Source of the DNA: MADRE2 sp964397015
GTDB lineage: Bacteria > Desulfobacterota > Desulfobacteria > Desulfobacterales > Desulfobacteraceae
NCBI GenBank assembly: GCA_964397015.1
Contig: CAYNHL010000168.1
Location: 1-6,181, forward strand
Length of the DNA: 6,181 nt
Reading direction: 5' to 3'
Position 1 is the first letter of the stretch. Each line of letters opens with the position of its first letter. A model generated the notes under the pieces. It worked only from the letters and a program-made list of their open reading frames with translations. It did no database searches and was not told the DNA's origin. Below, one piece after another: positions 1 to 5,565 of the stretch. Both the position numbers and the translations under genes were made by a program.

Positions 1-81
1 TGGCCGAGCGGCTGAAGGCGGCGGTCTTGAAAACCGTTAAGTGTAACAGCTTCGTGGGTTCGAATCCTACCTCCTCCGCCA
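1..81 (+). tRNA. tRNA-Ser (anticodon UGA), 5'-truncated by the window edge
   Basis: Serine tRNA reading UCN codons. The window begins at about tRNA position 8, so the seven bases of the 5' acceptor strand are missing. What is visible is the D-arm region (GCCGAGCGGCTGAAGGC), a 5-bp anticodon stem (21-25 with 33-37, one G-U pair) enclosing the loop CTTGAAA with anticodon TGA at 28-30, a long class II variable arm (about 38-53), a T arm (54-58 with 66-70) around TTCGAAT, and a 3' acceptor strand CTCCTCC with discriminator G and an encoded CCA at 79-81. The long variable arm and G discriminator are serine-type identity features. Confidence 0.95.
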
Positions 82-101
82 GAAAACAGACAATTATGTG
101 C

Positions 102-194
102 GGAGAAATGGCCGAGTGGCTGAAGGCGCTCGCCTGCTAAGCGAGTATGGGGTTTAAAGCTCCATCGAGAGTTCGAATCTCTCTTTCTCCGCCA
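102..194 (+). tRNA. tRNA-Ser (anticodon GCU)
   Basis: Complete serine tRNA for AGC/AGU codons, 20 bases after the preceding tRNA-Ser and probably in the same transcript. The 5' acceptor strand GGAGAAA (102-108) pairs with TTTCTCC (184-190), followed by discriminator G and an encoded CCA (192-194). The anticodon stem CTCGC (129-133) pairs with GCGAG (141-145), and the loop CTGCTAA carries anticodon GCT at 136-138. The variable arm is long (about 146-166), with a TGGGG/GCTCCA-type stem, and the T loop is TTCGAAT. No strong Rho-independent terminator follows, only T-rich sequence from 196 to 207. Confidence 0.97.
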
Positions 195-219
195 CTTGTT
201 TTCTTTTCCGCCACTTGTT
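188..219. repeat. Short direct repeat of the tRNA 3' end
   Basis: The 13-mer TCCGCCACTTGTT occurs at 188-200, where it includes the last bases and CCA of tRNA-Ser(GCU), and again at 207-219. The two copies start 19 bases apart, and the T-rich run before each copy is also similar. It looks like a small tandem duplication of the tRNA 3' terminus. tRNA 3' ends are common integration targets, so an attachment-site scar is possible, but there is no room for an element between the copies and no integrase gene in the window. Slippage is the simpler reading. Confidence 0.6.
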
Positions 220-242
220 CCTTAGTATTTTTACTTCAGGCT

Positions 243-776
243 TCAAAACCCGAACCCAGCGGTCAGCAGAAAGATATCAATGCCGTCATTCGGATATTTG
301 AGCCCGGCATTGGAATAATGCATGTATCTGAAGTTGATATCGAACCTGTCATACCGGATACCGGCACCGATCCGGTCTTCAAATTGAAAGGCCGATGCCA
401 TGTCCCGGTTCCCGATCCGTGTTTCCGACAAAAATGCCGCACCGATGCCAAGCTCCACGTAAGGCAGAATACGGCTGCCCGGCTGCCCGAAATAACAGGC
501 AACCACCGGGGAGGCCCCTATGGCCGTCACTGAGTTTTTATCATGGATCCAGCGGTTGAGAGATCCTTCAACATAACCGGACAAAAATCCATTTTCCCAT
601 GTATACAGCGGCCGGGCAAAGGATCTTTTCAGGCCAACGCGCCAGATATCGATTCCGTCTTTGCTCTCACCATGTCCAAGGGTTACAGAATACCTTTTGT
701 CCTGAGCCATTGCCGCGCCCGAAATCACCAGCAGCAGCCAACACATCAACAACACTGTCCATACCTTTTTTTTCAT
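243..776 (-). CDS. pagL: PagL-like lipid A 3-O-deacylase / acyloxyacyl hydrolase
   Basis: Predicted outer-membrane beta-barrel enzyme of 177 residues, the usual size for PagL, a family that removes the 3-O-linked acyl chain from lipid A. I placed the start at the ATG at 776 rather than at the upstream in-frame ATG at 986. It gives a textbook Sec signal peptide (MKKK, a hydrophobic core at about residues 5-20, and AMA-Q cleavage near residue 24), and AGGGA lies just upstream. Near the C terminus is the family signature YMHYSNAG. His153 and Ser155 match the PagL catalytic His and Ser, and Asp167 sits 12 residues after the Ser, where Pseudomonas PagL has Glu. The last residue is Phe, as expected for a BamA-assembled outer-membrane protein. 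The gene is convergent with the tRNAs and divergent from the dsr operon, so a functional link to sulfur metabolism is not indicated. Activity is inferred from the motif only. Confidence 0.85.
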   Translation of the reverse strand: MKKKVWTVLLMCWLLLVISGAAMAQDKRYSVTLGHGESKDGIDIWRVGLKRSFARPLYTWENGFLSGYVEGSLNRWIHDKNSVTAIGASPVVACYFGQPGSRILPYVELGIGAAFLSETRIGNRDMASAFQFEDRIGAGIRYDRFDINFRYMHYSNAGLKYPNDGIDIFLLTAGFGF

Positions 777-809
777 ATTTTTCCCTAACGGTTGTTCCCC
801 AAATATTGC

Positions 810-833
810 CCGGTAAATACCGTACCGGCCGGT
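810..833. repeat. Nested palindromes in the pagL leader
   Basis: Three overlapping inverted repeats lie within 24 bases: CGGTA-AA-TACCG (811-822), CCGGTA (810-815) with TACCGG (823-828), and the perfect 10-bp palindrome ACCGGCCGGT (824-833). The cluster is about 35-60 bases upstream of the pagL start codon. It could be an operator or a structured mRNA leader with alternative foldings. The function is unknown, but the symmetry is seen directly. Confidence 0.55.
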
Positions 834-1013
834 TCCTTGATATATAAAGGCGATATGCTCCATAAACAGTAAAAAAACCGTCATAATATCCAAAAAAACA
901 GCATACTTTATCAATTTTTCCTTTAAATTATCAAGTAAAAAAAAACAATACCGCCCTCGACCACCTCCTGTGAAAAGGCAGCCCACATATTTATACGCCC
1001 GCGGCTTTTACCC

Positions 1014-1042
1014 TTGACATAAAATGGAAGGGAGTTTATATC
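1014..1042 (+). promoter_or_regulatory. Sigma70-type promoter for the RsbRD-N gene and probably the dsr operon
   Basis: A perfect -35 hexamer TTGACA (1014-1019) is followed by a 17-base spacer and a -10-like TATATC (1037-1042, four of six consensus bases). The predicted transcription start is near 1049, giving a leader of about 60 nt before the ATG at 1113. It is the best promoter-like sequence upstream of the plus-strand genes. No second equally good promoter is visible in the 62 bases before dsrM, so it may drive the whole operon. Confidence 0.65.
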
Positions 1043-1112
1043 CATCTTACAATCAGAATTGATACTGTAAACCCGAACTTTATTGATGTTTCACCTGCAA
1101 AGCTGAAAAAAC

Positions 1113-1619
1113 ATGGACCTTAAACAGGCACTGACACAACACAGGAAACAATTGTTAGACCAGTGGTTTCAAGCCACCATCAACACCTACCCCGACCAGA
1201 CCGCAAGGATACTGGGCAAAAAAAGCAATAAATTTGACAACCCCGTGGGAGCCACAACTTTCGAATCCCTCGATGCGGTTCTTGACCTGATGCTCAGGAA
1301 CTTTACCGCCGAAGAACTTGAAAAGGCCCTGGATCCGGTTATCCGTATCCGGGCGGTCCAGGCATTCAGTGCCGCAGACGCGGTCAGCTTCGTCTTTGCG
1401 TTGAAATCCATCGGAGAAAAAATCATTGATGCCGGCGTTATCAGGGAATTTGACCGGCTGGTGGACCAGGTGACCCTTGCAGCCTTCAACCGGTATATGA
1501 AATGTAAAGAAGATATTTTCCTTTTAAAGGCCCTTGAGAGCAAAAGACGTATCCACAGGGCTTTTGAAAGGGCAGGTTTAGTAGAAGAGCTCGATGAGAC
1601 AGACCTTCTGGGCTCTTGA
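1113..1619 (+). CDS. RsbRD N-terminal-domain-type regulatory protein heading the dsr operon
   Basis: Soluble, largely alpha-helical protein of 168 residues that resembles the N-terminal sensor domain of RsbT co-antagonists (RsbRD_N family). Supporting stretches are the start MDLKQALTQHRKQLLDQWF, the FDNPVGATTFESL segment (41-53) and the DPVIRIRAVQAFSAADAVSF segment (74-93). No C-terminal STAS domain follows, and no signal peptide or membrane segment is seen. An in-frame TGA at 1104-1106 excludes an upstream extension, and the next Met is residue 60, so ATG 1113 is the only sensible start. The Shine-Dalgarno sequence is poor, so translation may be weak. Stand-alone genes of this kind are known to me just upstream of dsrMKJOP in deltaproteobacterial sulfate reducers. 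A role in sensing or regulating the complex is plausible but is inference. The gene lies 62 bases before dsrM on the same strand. Confidence 0.8.
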   Translation: MDLKQALTQHRKQLLDQWFQATINTYPDQTARILGKKSNKFDNPVGATTFESLDAVLDLMLRNFTAEELEKALDPVIRIRAVQAFSAADAVSFVFALKSIGEKIIDAGVIREFDRLVDQVTLAAFNRYMKCKEDIFLLKALESKRRIHRAFERAGLVEELDETDLLGS

Positions 1620-1633
1620 AAATCTTAACATGC

Positions 1634-1655
1634 GCGGTATGAAGTTGAATACCGC
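1634..1655 (+). other. Perfect hairpin between the RsbRD-N gene and dsrM
   Basis: GCGGTAT (1634-1640) and ATACCGC (1649-1655) form a perfect 7-bp stem with an 8-base loop, GAAGTTGA. No U-tract follows (CCATTAAAT), so it is not a canonical intrinsic terminator. It ends 12 bases before the dsrM ribosome-binding site GAGGTGA (1668-1674) and does not include it. It could be an RNA-processing or stability element, a weak attenuator, or an operator for a DNA-binding dimer. Confidence 0.5.
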
Positions 1656-1681
1656 CCATTAAATAACGAGGTGATTAACAA

Positions 1682-2689
1682 ATGAATCAAAAGTACTTGA
1701 TCCCCCTGACGGCTGTTTTGGTGCTGTTTCTGGCAGCATACGTTCTGGTTGAGGGAGCAGGACTTCAATGGTTCTTCGGGATCGTGGTGCCCTATGTCTC
1801 GCTCCTTGCCTTCCTTGTCCTGTTTGTCATGAAGGTGATGGGATGGGCAAGATCGGCCGTACCGTTCAGGATTCCGACGACCTGCGGACAGCAGAAGTCT
1901 CTGCCTTGGATAAAGCAAAACAAAATCGACAATCCCGACACCGCGGGAGGCGTTTTTGTGCGTATGCTCCTTGAAATATTTCTGTTCAGATCACTTTTCA
2001 GAAATACCAAGGCTGCATTCAACAGGAATGAAAAAAACAGGATCGCCTATTCATGGGAAATTTTTCTCTGGGTCGGGGCGCTTGCATTCCACTATGCATT
2101 TCTTGTTACCATTATCCGCCACTTGAGATTTTTCATCACACCTGTCCCTGGTGCAATAAAAGCCCTTGAGTTTCTTGACGGCATCCTGCAGATCGGCCTG
2201 CCCGGGATTTTCATTTCAGGAATCGTACTCCTGGCTGCCGCCCTTTTTCTCCTGGCACGGCGGATATTTGACCAGAAAGTCAGCTACATCTCGCTGCCTT
2301 CAGATTATTTCCCGTTATTCCTGATCATCGGTATAGCCCTGACCGGCATATTCATGAGATATTTCACCAAAGTGGATATCATGGGCATCAAGACATTCAC
2401 CATGGGCCTGATCTCGTTTTCCCCCACCCTTCCCGAAGGTGTAGGAGGGCTGTTTTATGCGCACCTGTTCCTGGTCAGCGTCCTGTTAGCCTATTTTCCG
2501 GCCAGCAAACTGATGCACCTGGGAGGTATTTTCCTGAGCCCCACACGGAACATGGCCAACAACACACGGGCCTTCCGGCATGTCAATCCCTGGAACTACG
2601 ATGTGAAAACCCATACCTACGAAGAGTATGAAGATCACTTCAGAGATAAAATGATCGAAGCTGGCCTGCCAGTTGACAAGAAGGAGTAG
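1682..2689 (+). CDS. dsrM: DsrM, diheme cytochrome b subunit of the DsrMKJOP complex
   Basis: Integral membrane cytochrome b of the NarI type, 335 residues. It passes electrons between the menaquinone pool and the cytoplasmic Fe-S subunit DsrK. About six hydrophobic segments are visible (roughly residues 7-24, 31-54, 125-146, 170-192, 208-225 and 258-276). His137 and His147 are 10 apart, and His261 and His279 are 18 apart. This is exactly the spacing of the four heme-b ligands in E. coli NarI (56/66 and 187/205), so two b hemes are expected. The C-terminal tail is hydrophilic and carries FLSPTRNMANNTR (284-296), probably facing the cytoplasm near DsrK. The start is well supported by GAGGTGA seven bases before the ATG. 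The gene ends three bases before dsrK, so the two are translationally coupled. Confidence 0.95.
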   Translation: MNQKYLIPLTAVLVLFLAAYVLVEGAGLQWFFGIVVPYVSLLAFLVLFVMKVMGWARSAVPFRIPTTCGQQKSLPWIKQNKIDNPDTAGGVFVRMLLEIFLFRSLFRNTKAAFNRNEKNRIAYSWEIFLWVGALAFHYAFLVTIIRHLRFFITPVPGAIKALEFLDGILQIGLPGIFISGIVLLAAALFLLARRIFDQKVSYISLPSDYFPLFLIIGIALTGIFMRYFTKVDIMGIKTFTMGLISFSPTLPEGVGGLFYAHLFLVSVLLAYFPASKLMHLGGIFLSPTRNMANNTRAFRHVNPWNYDVKTHTYEEYEDHFRDKMIEAGLPVDKKE

Positions 2690-2692
2690 CCA

Positions 2693-4342
2693 ATGTCTGA
2701 CGAAATTAAACCGGATGAACTGTTAAATAAAATAGACTACAATACCGGCGGGGGCGATTGGATGGATACGTCGGTCCAGATCAGGCCCGGGATGTACTGT
2801 TACGCATCAAATCCCAAGAGTGTCGAAACCCTGGGACTGCCCAACGCCCGTTCATGGAACCCCCTTGAAGATGACTGGAAGCTGCCGGACAATTGGCAGG
2901 AAATTATTCACCAGGGCATCAAGGAAAGGCTTGAACGGTTCCGTACCTTCAAGGTATTCATGGATATATGTGTCCGCTGCGGCGCCTGCGCGGACAAATG
3001 CCATTTTTTCCTGGGAACCGGCGACCCGAAAAACATGCCGGTGCTGCGATCTGAACTGCTCAGGTCTGTATACCGCAACGATTTCAGCACTGCCGCCAAA
3101 ATTTTGAGCAAGATTCCGGGTGGGCGGCGCCTTTCCGGATCCCGGCCCATGACACTCGGCGTTCTCAAGGAGTGGTGGTACTACTTTTTCCAGTGCACTG
3201 AATGCAGACGCTGCTCTGTTTTCTGTCCCTACGGCATCGACACTGCTGAAATCACCATCATGGCAAGAGAATTGTTCAACCTTCTGGGCCTGAACATCGA
3301 CTGGATCGCCACACCGGTTTCCAACTGCTACAAGACAGGAAACCACCTGGGAATCCAGCCCCATGCATTCAAGGACATGCTTGAATTCTTTGTGGAAGAT
3401 ATCGAAGACATCACCGGTGTCAACGTGGAGCCCCAGTTCAACAAGAAAGGGGCCGACATCCTGTTCATCACCCCTTCCGGTGACGTGTTCGCCGATCCCG
3501 GGACCTATACCTGCCAGGGCTACATGATCCTGTTCAAGTATCTGAAAGACAAGTACAACCTCGATATCACCTGGTCCACTTATGCCTCCGAAGGCGGAAA
3601 TTTCGGGTTTTTCACCTCCCATGAAACCATGAAAAGGTTGAACGCCAAAATGTTCGCCGAGGCAAAACGACTTGGTGTGAAATGGATACTCGGGGGTGAA
3701 TGCGGTCATATGTGGCGGGTAATTCACCAGTATATGGATACCATGAACGGCCCGGCCGATTTTCTTGAAGAGCCGGTCAATCCCATTACAGGAACCCGTT
3801 TTGAAAATGCGAAATCAACCAAAATGGTACATATCACCGAATTTACGGCAGACCTGATCAAGCACGGCAAGCTTGAGCTAGACAAAAGCCGTAATTCCAA
3901 CCGTATAATGACCTTCCACGACTCCTGCAACCCGTCACGGGGCATGGGACTCCTGGATGAACCTCGGTATATCATTGAAAACACCTGTGACAAGTTCTAT
4001 GAAATGCCGCCCAACACCATCAGGGAACAGACCTTCTGCTGTGGATCCGGTGCCGGACTCAATGCCGGTGAAAACATCGAGCTCAGGATGGCCGGCGGAC
4101 TGCCGCGGGCCAATGCGGTCAAATTTGTCCATGAAAAATTCGGTGTAAACAGCTTAGGCACCATCTGTGCCATAGACCGTGCCGCACTCCCCACATTGAT
4201 GGAATACTGGGTGCCGGATGTCGATGTTATCGGTATCCATGAACTGGTAGGCAACGCCCTGATTTTACCGGGTGAGAAGAAAAGAACCGAAGACTTGAGA
4301 ATGGAACCGCTGCCGGGTTGCGAGGAGGAAGACGATGAGTAA
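2693..4342 (+). CDS. dsrK: DsrK, HdrD-like catalytic Fe-S subunit of DsrMKJOP
   Basis: Cytoplasmic Fe-S protein of 549 residues related to the heterodisulfide reductase subunit HdrD. It is thought to reduce the DsrC trisulfide produced by dissimilatory sulfite reductase. Two ferredoxin-type [4Fe-4S] motifs are visible: Cys93, 96, 99, 103 (CVRCGACADKC) and Cys168, 171, 174, 178 followed by Pro (CTECRRCSVFCP). The C-terminal half is a CCG-type domain with GGECGH (Cys337), HDSCNPSR (Cys412), FCCGSGAG (Cys449/450) and ICAID (Cys492). These cysteines would carry the special catalytic cluster. The usual final CxxC of CCG domains reads CxxD here. No membrane segment or export signal is present. AAGGAG (2681-2686), inside the end of dsrM, serves as ribosome site. 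The acidic C terminus overlaps dsrJ by eight bases. Confidence 0.96.
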   Translation: MSDEIKPDELLNKIDYNTGGGDWMDTSVQIRPGMYCYASNPKSVETLGLPNARSWNPLEDDWKLPDNWQEIIHQGIKERLERFRTFKVFMDICVRCGACADKCHFFLGTGDPKNMPVLRSELLRSVYRNDFSTAAKILSKIPGGRRLSGSRPMTLGVLKEWWYYFFQCTECRRCSVFCPYGIDTAEITIMARELFNLLGLNIDWIATPVSNCYKTGNHLGIQPHAFKDMLEFFVEDIEDITGVNVEPQFNKKGADILFITPSGDVFADPGTYTCQGYMILFKYLKDKYNLDITWSTYASEGGNFGFFTSHETMKRLNAKMFAEAKRLGVKWILGGECGHMWRVIHQYMDTMNGPADFLEEPVNPITGTRFENAKSTKMVHITEFTADLIKHGKLELDKSRNSNRIMTFHDSCNPSRGMGLLDEPRYIIENTCDKFYEMPPNTIREQTFCCGSGAGLNAGENIELRMAGGLPRANAVKFVHEKFGVNSLGTICAIDRAALPTLMEYWVPDVDVIGIHELVGNALILPGEKKRTEDLRMEPLPGCEEEDDE

Positions 4343-4733
4343 AAACATGATTGTTGCAGGGCTCGTTATATTTGTCATTGCCGTGCTGTCTCCTTTCTGG
4401 CTCCAGCCGATATTCGGGGAAAGTGGCCCCGCTCCGGAGCCCGAACTGACTGGAAAGGCCAAAACCGCCAATAAGTGTGTCCTGGATAAATACGAAATGA
4501 GGGCCGATCACATGACACTGCTCGACGAATGGCGGGATGCAGTGGTCAGGGATGCAGACAGAAAATATGAAACTGCGGACGGCCGTGTTTTCAACATGAG
4601 CCTGTCAACTGGATCTGATTCATGCCTTGGCTGTCATGATGACAAATCAAAATTTTGTGACACATGCCATGTTTACACCTCGGTGGATCCCTACTGCTGG
4701 GATTGCCATACAAACCCCAAGGAGATTGAATGA
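4335..4733 (+). CDS. dsrJ: DsrJ, periplasmic triheme cytochrome c of DsrMKJOP
   Basis: Membrane-anchored periplasmic cytochrome c of 132 residues. Residues 5-22 form an uncleaved signal-anchor helix. Three heme c sites follow: CLGCH (97-101), CDTCH (108-112) and CWDCH (121-125). The only histidine outside these motifs is His59, the only free cysteine is Cys48, and several Met residues (53, 57, 60, 88) are available. This fits the His/His, His/Met and His/Cys heme set described for DsrJ of Allochromatium vinosum. The heme-proximal cysteine suggests sulfur chemistry or electron exchange in the periplasm, but its role is unsettled. The start codon overlaps the end of dsrK (ATGAGTAA), with AGGAGG at 4323-4328 as ribosome site. 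The stop overlaps the dsrO start. Confidence 0.95.
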   Translation: MSKNMIVAGLVIFVIAVLSPFWLQPIFGESGPAPEPELTGKAKTANKCVLDKYEMRADHMTLLDEWRDAVVRDADRKYETADGRVFNMSLSTGSDSCLGCHDDKSKFCDTCHVYTSVDPYCWDCHTNPKEIE

Positions 4734-5554
4734 TGGAAAAGAGCAGAAGAAGCTTTTTAAAAGTGGCAGGTATCGCTGCCCTGGGCCTTGGCGCTGCGCC
4801 GGCACTGAACTTTGCTTCATCTGATTCTCACGGCACATCCCAAGCAGTTATGCACAAAAACGATGCGGCCCTGACAGCCCATCGATGGGGAATGGTTATT
4901 GATACCAGCAAGCTGACGGATGACGTTGTAGAAAATGTGATGAATGCATGTCACACCGCCCATAATGTACCCGATTTCAACCGGGCGCCGGATGAAGAGA
5001 ACTATCCTGAACAGCGCCCGGTCAATCATAAGCAGGAAATCAAATGGATCTGGGATGAACATTTTCAATATGCTTTTCCTGAAATGGAGGATGAATTTTT
5101 AGCTGATAAATTCAAACATCTTCCGTTTCTGGTTCTCTGCAATCATTGCAAAAACGCCCCTTGCTGCAAAGCATGCCCGACCCAGGCTACTTTCAAACGT
5201 GAAGACGGTATCGTTATAATGGATTTTCACAGGTGCATCGGCTGCCGATTCTGCATGGCAGCATGCCCCTTCGGAGCCCGGAGCTTCAACTTTAGGGATC
5301 CCAGGCCTTTTATCGAAAAGACGGTGCCGGAATTTCCCACCCGGAGCATGGGGGTGGTTGAAAAATGCAACTTATGCGCGGAGCGCCTGGCCATAGGAGA
5401 ACTCCCCCATTGCGTGGAAGCCTCTGAAGGTGCCATTGTCGTCGGAGACCTTGAAGACCCCGCTTCTGATATCCGGGCTCTTTTAAGAAAAAATTTTGCA
5501 ATCAGACGTAAACAGGAGCTGGGAACCGAACCTTCTGTTTACTATATCATGTAA
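4730..5554 (+). CDS. dsrO: DsrO, Tat-exported Fe-S subunit of DsrMKJOP
   Basis: Periplasmic electron-transfer protein of the NrfC/PsrB ferredoxin family, 274 residues, expected to pass electrons between DsrJ and the membrane subunit DsrP. A perfect twin-arginine motif SRRSFLK (5-11), followed by a hydrophobic stretch, shows export of the folded protein. Complete cysteine groups are C137, C140, C145, C149 (with an extra C146) and C169, C172, C175, C179 followed by Pro. A further group is C213, C216, C228, whose usual fourth position is Ser232. The N-terminal motif retains only Cys74 (ACHTAHNVP). This supports three rather than four [4Fe-4S] clusters. Two ATGs are possible: 4730 overlaps dsrJ by four bases, and 4733 is spaced slightly better from AAGGAG (4719-4724). 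The choice changes only one residue. Confidence 0.95.
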   Translation: MMEKSRRSFLKVAGIAALGLGAAPALNFASSDSHGTSQAVMHKNDAALTAHRWGMVIDTSKLTDDVVENVMNACHTAHNVPDFNRAPDEENYPEQRPVNHKQEIKWIWDEHFQYAFPEMEDEFLADKFKHLPFLVLCNHCKNAPCCKACPTQATFKREDGIVIMDFHRCIGCRFCMAACPFGARSFNFRDPRPFIEKTVPEFPTRSMGVVEKCNLCAERLAIGELPHCVEASEGAIVVGDLEDPASDIRALLRKNFAIRRKQELGTEPSVYYIM

Positions 5555-5565
5555 GAGAGGCGAGT

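Larger units (their letters stand above)
777..1112. other. Divergent intergenic control region between pagL and the dsr operon
   Basis: This stretch of about 336 bases has no supportable gene. It holds the pagL leader with its ribosome site (AGGGA on the minus strand, about six bases before the ATG), a cluster of palindromes at 810-833, A-tracts at 871-877, 892-898 and 937-945, and the plus-strand promoter at 1014-1042. A tentative minus-strand promoter is TTGATA (934 to 929), an 18-base spacer, then TAAAGT (910 to 905). A second -10-like TATTAT lies at 888 to 883 without a well-spaced -35. The minus-strand promoter assignment is weak. Confidence 0.6.

Noticed and set aside
147..788. Plus-strand open frames opposite pagL, the first starting inside tRNA-Ser(GCU)
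   Set aside because: They are shadows of pagL. One begins within a tRNA gene, and their translations have no domain or signal features.
777..986. A 70-residue N-terminal extension of pagL from the in-frame ATG at 986 on the minus strand
   Set aside because: The extension would bury a canonical signal peptide that begins at ATG 776, which has its own good ribosome-binding site. The extra sequence is AT-rich leader containing A-tracts and palindromes.
1187..1543. Minus-strand open frame (118 codons) antisense to the RsbRD-N gene
   Set aside because: No ribosome site or recognisable domain, and complete overlap with a plausible conserved gene.
1634..1655. Intrinsic terminator after the RsbRD-N gene
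   Set aside because: The stem is perfect, but it is followed by CCATTAAAT rather than a run of T, so termination is unlikely to be strong.
2852..3727. Long minus-strand open frame (291 codons) antisense to dsrK
   Set aside because: It lies wholly within the well-supported dsrK gene, has no recognisable domain and no good ribosome site, and is explained by codon bias in the true frame.
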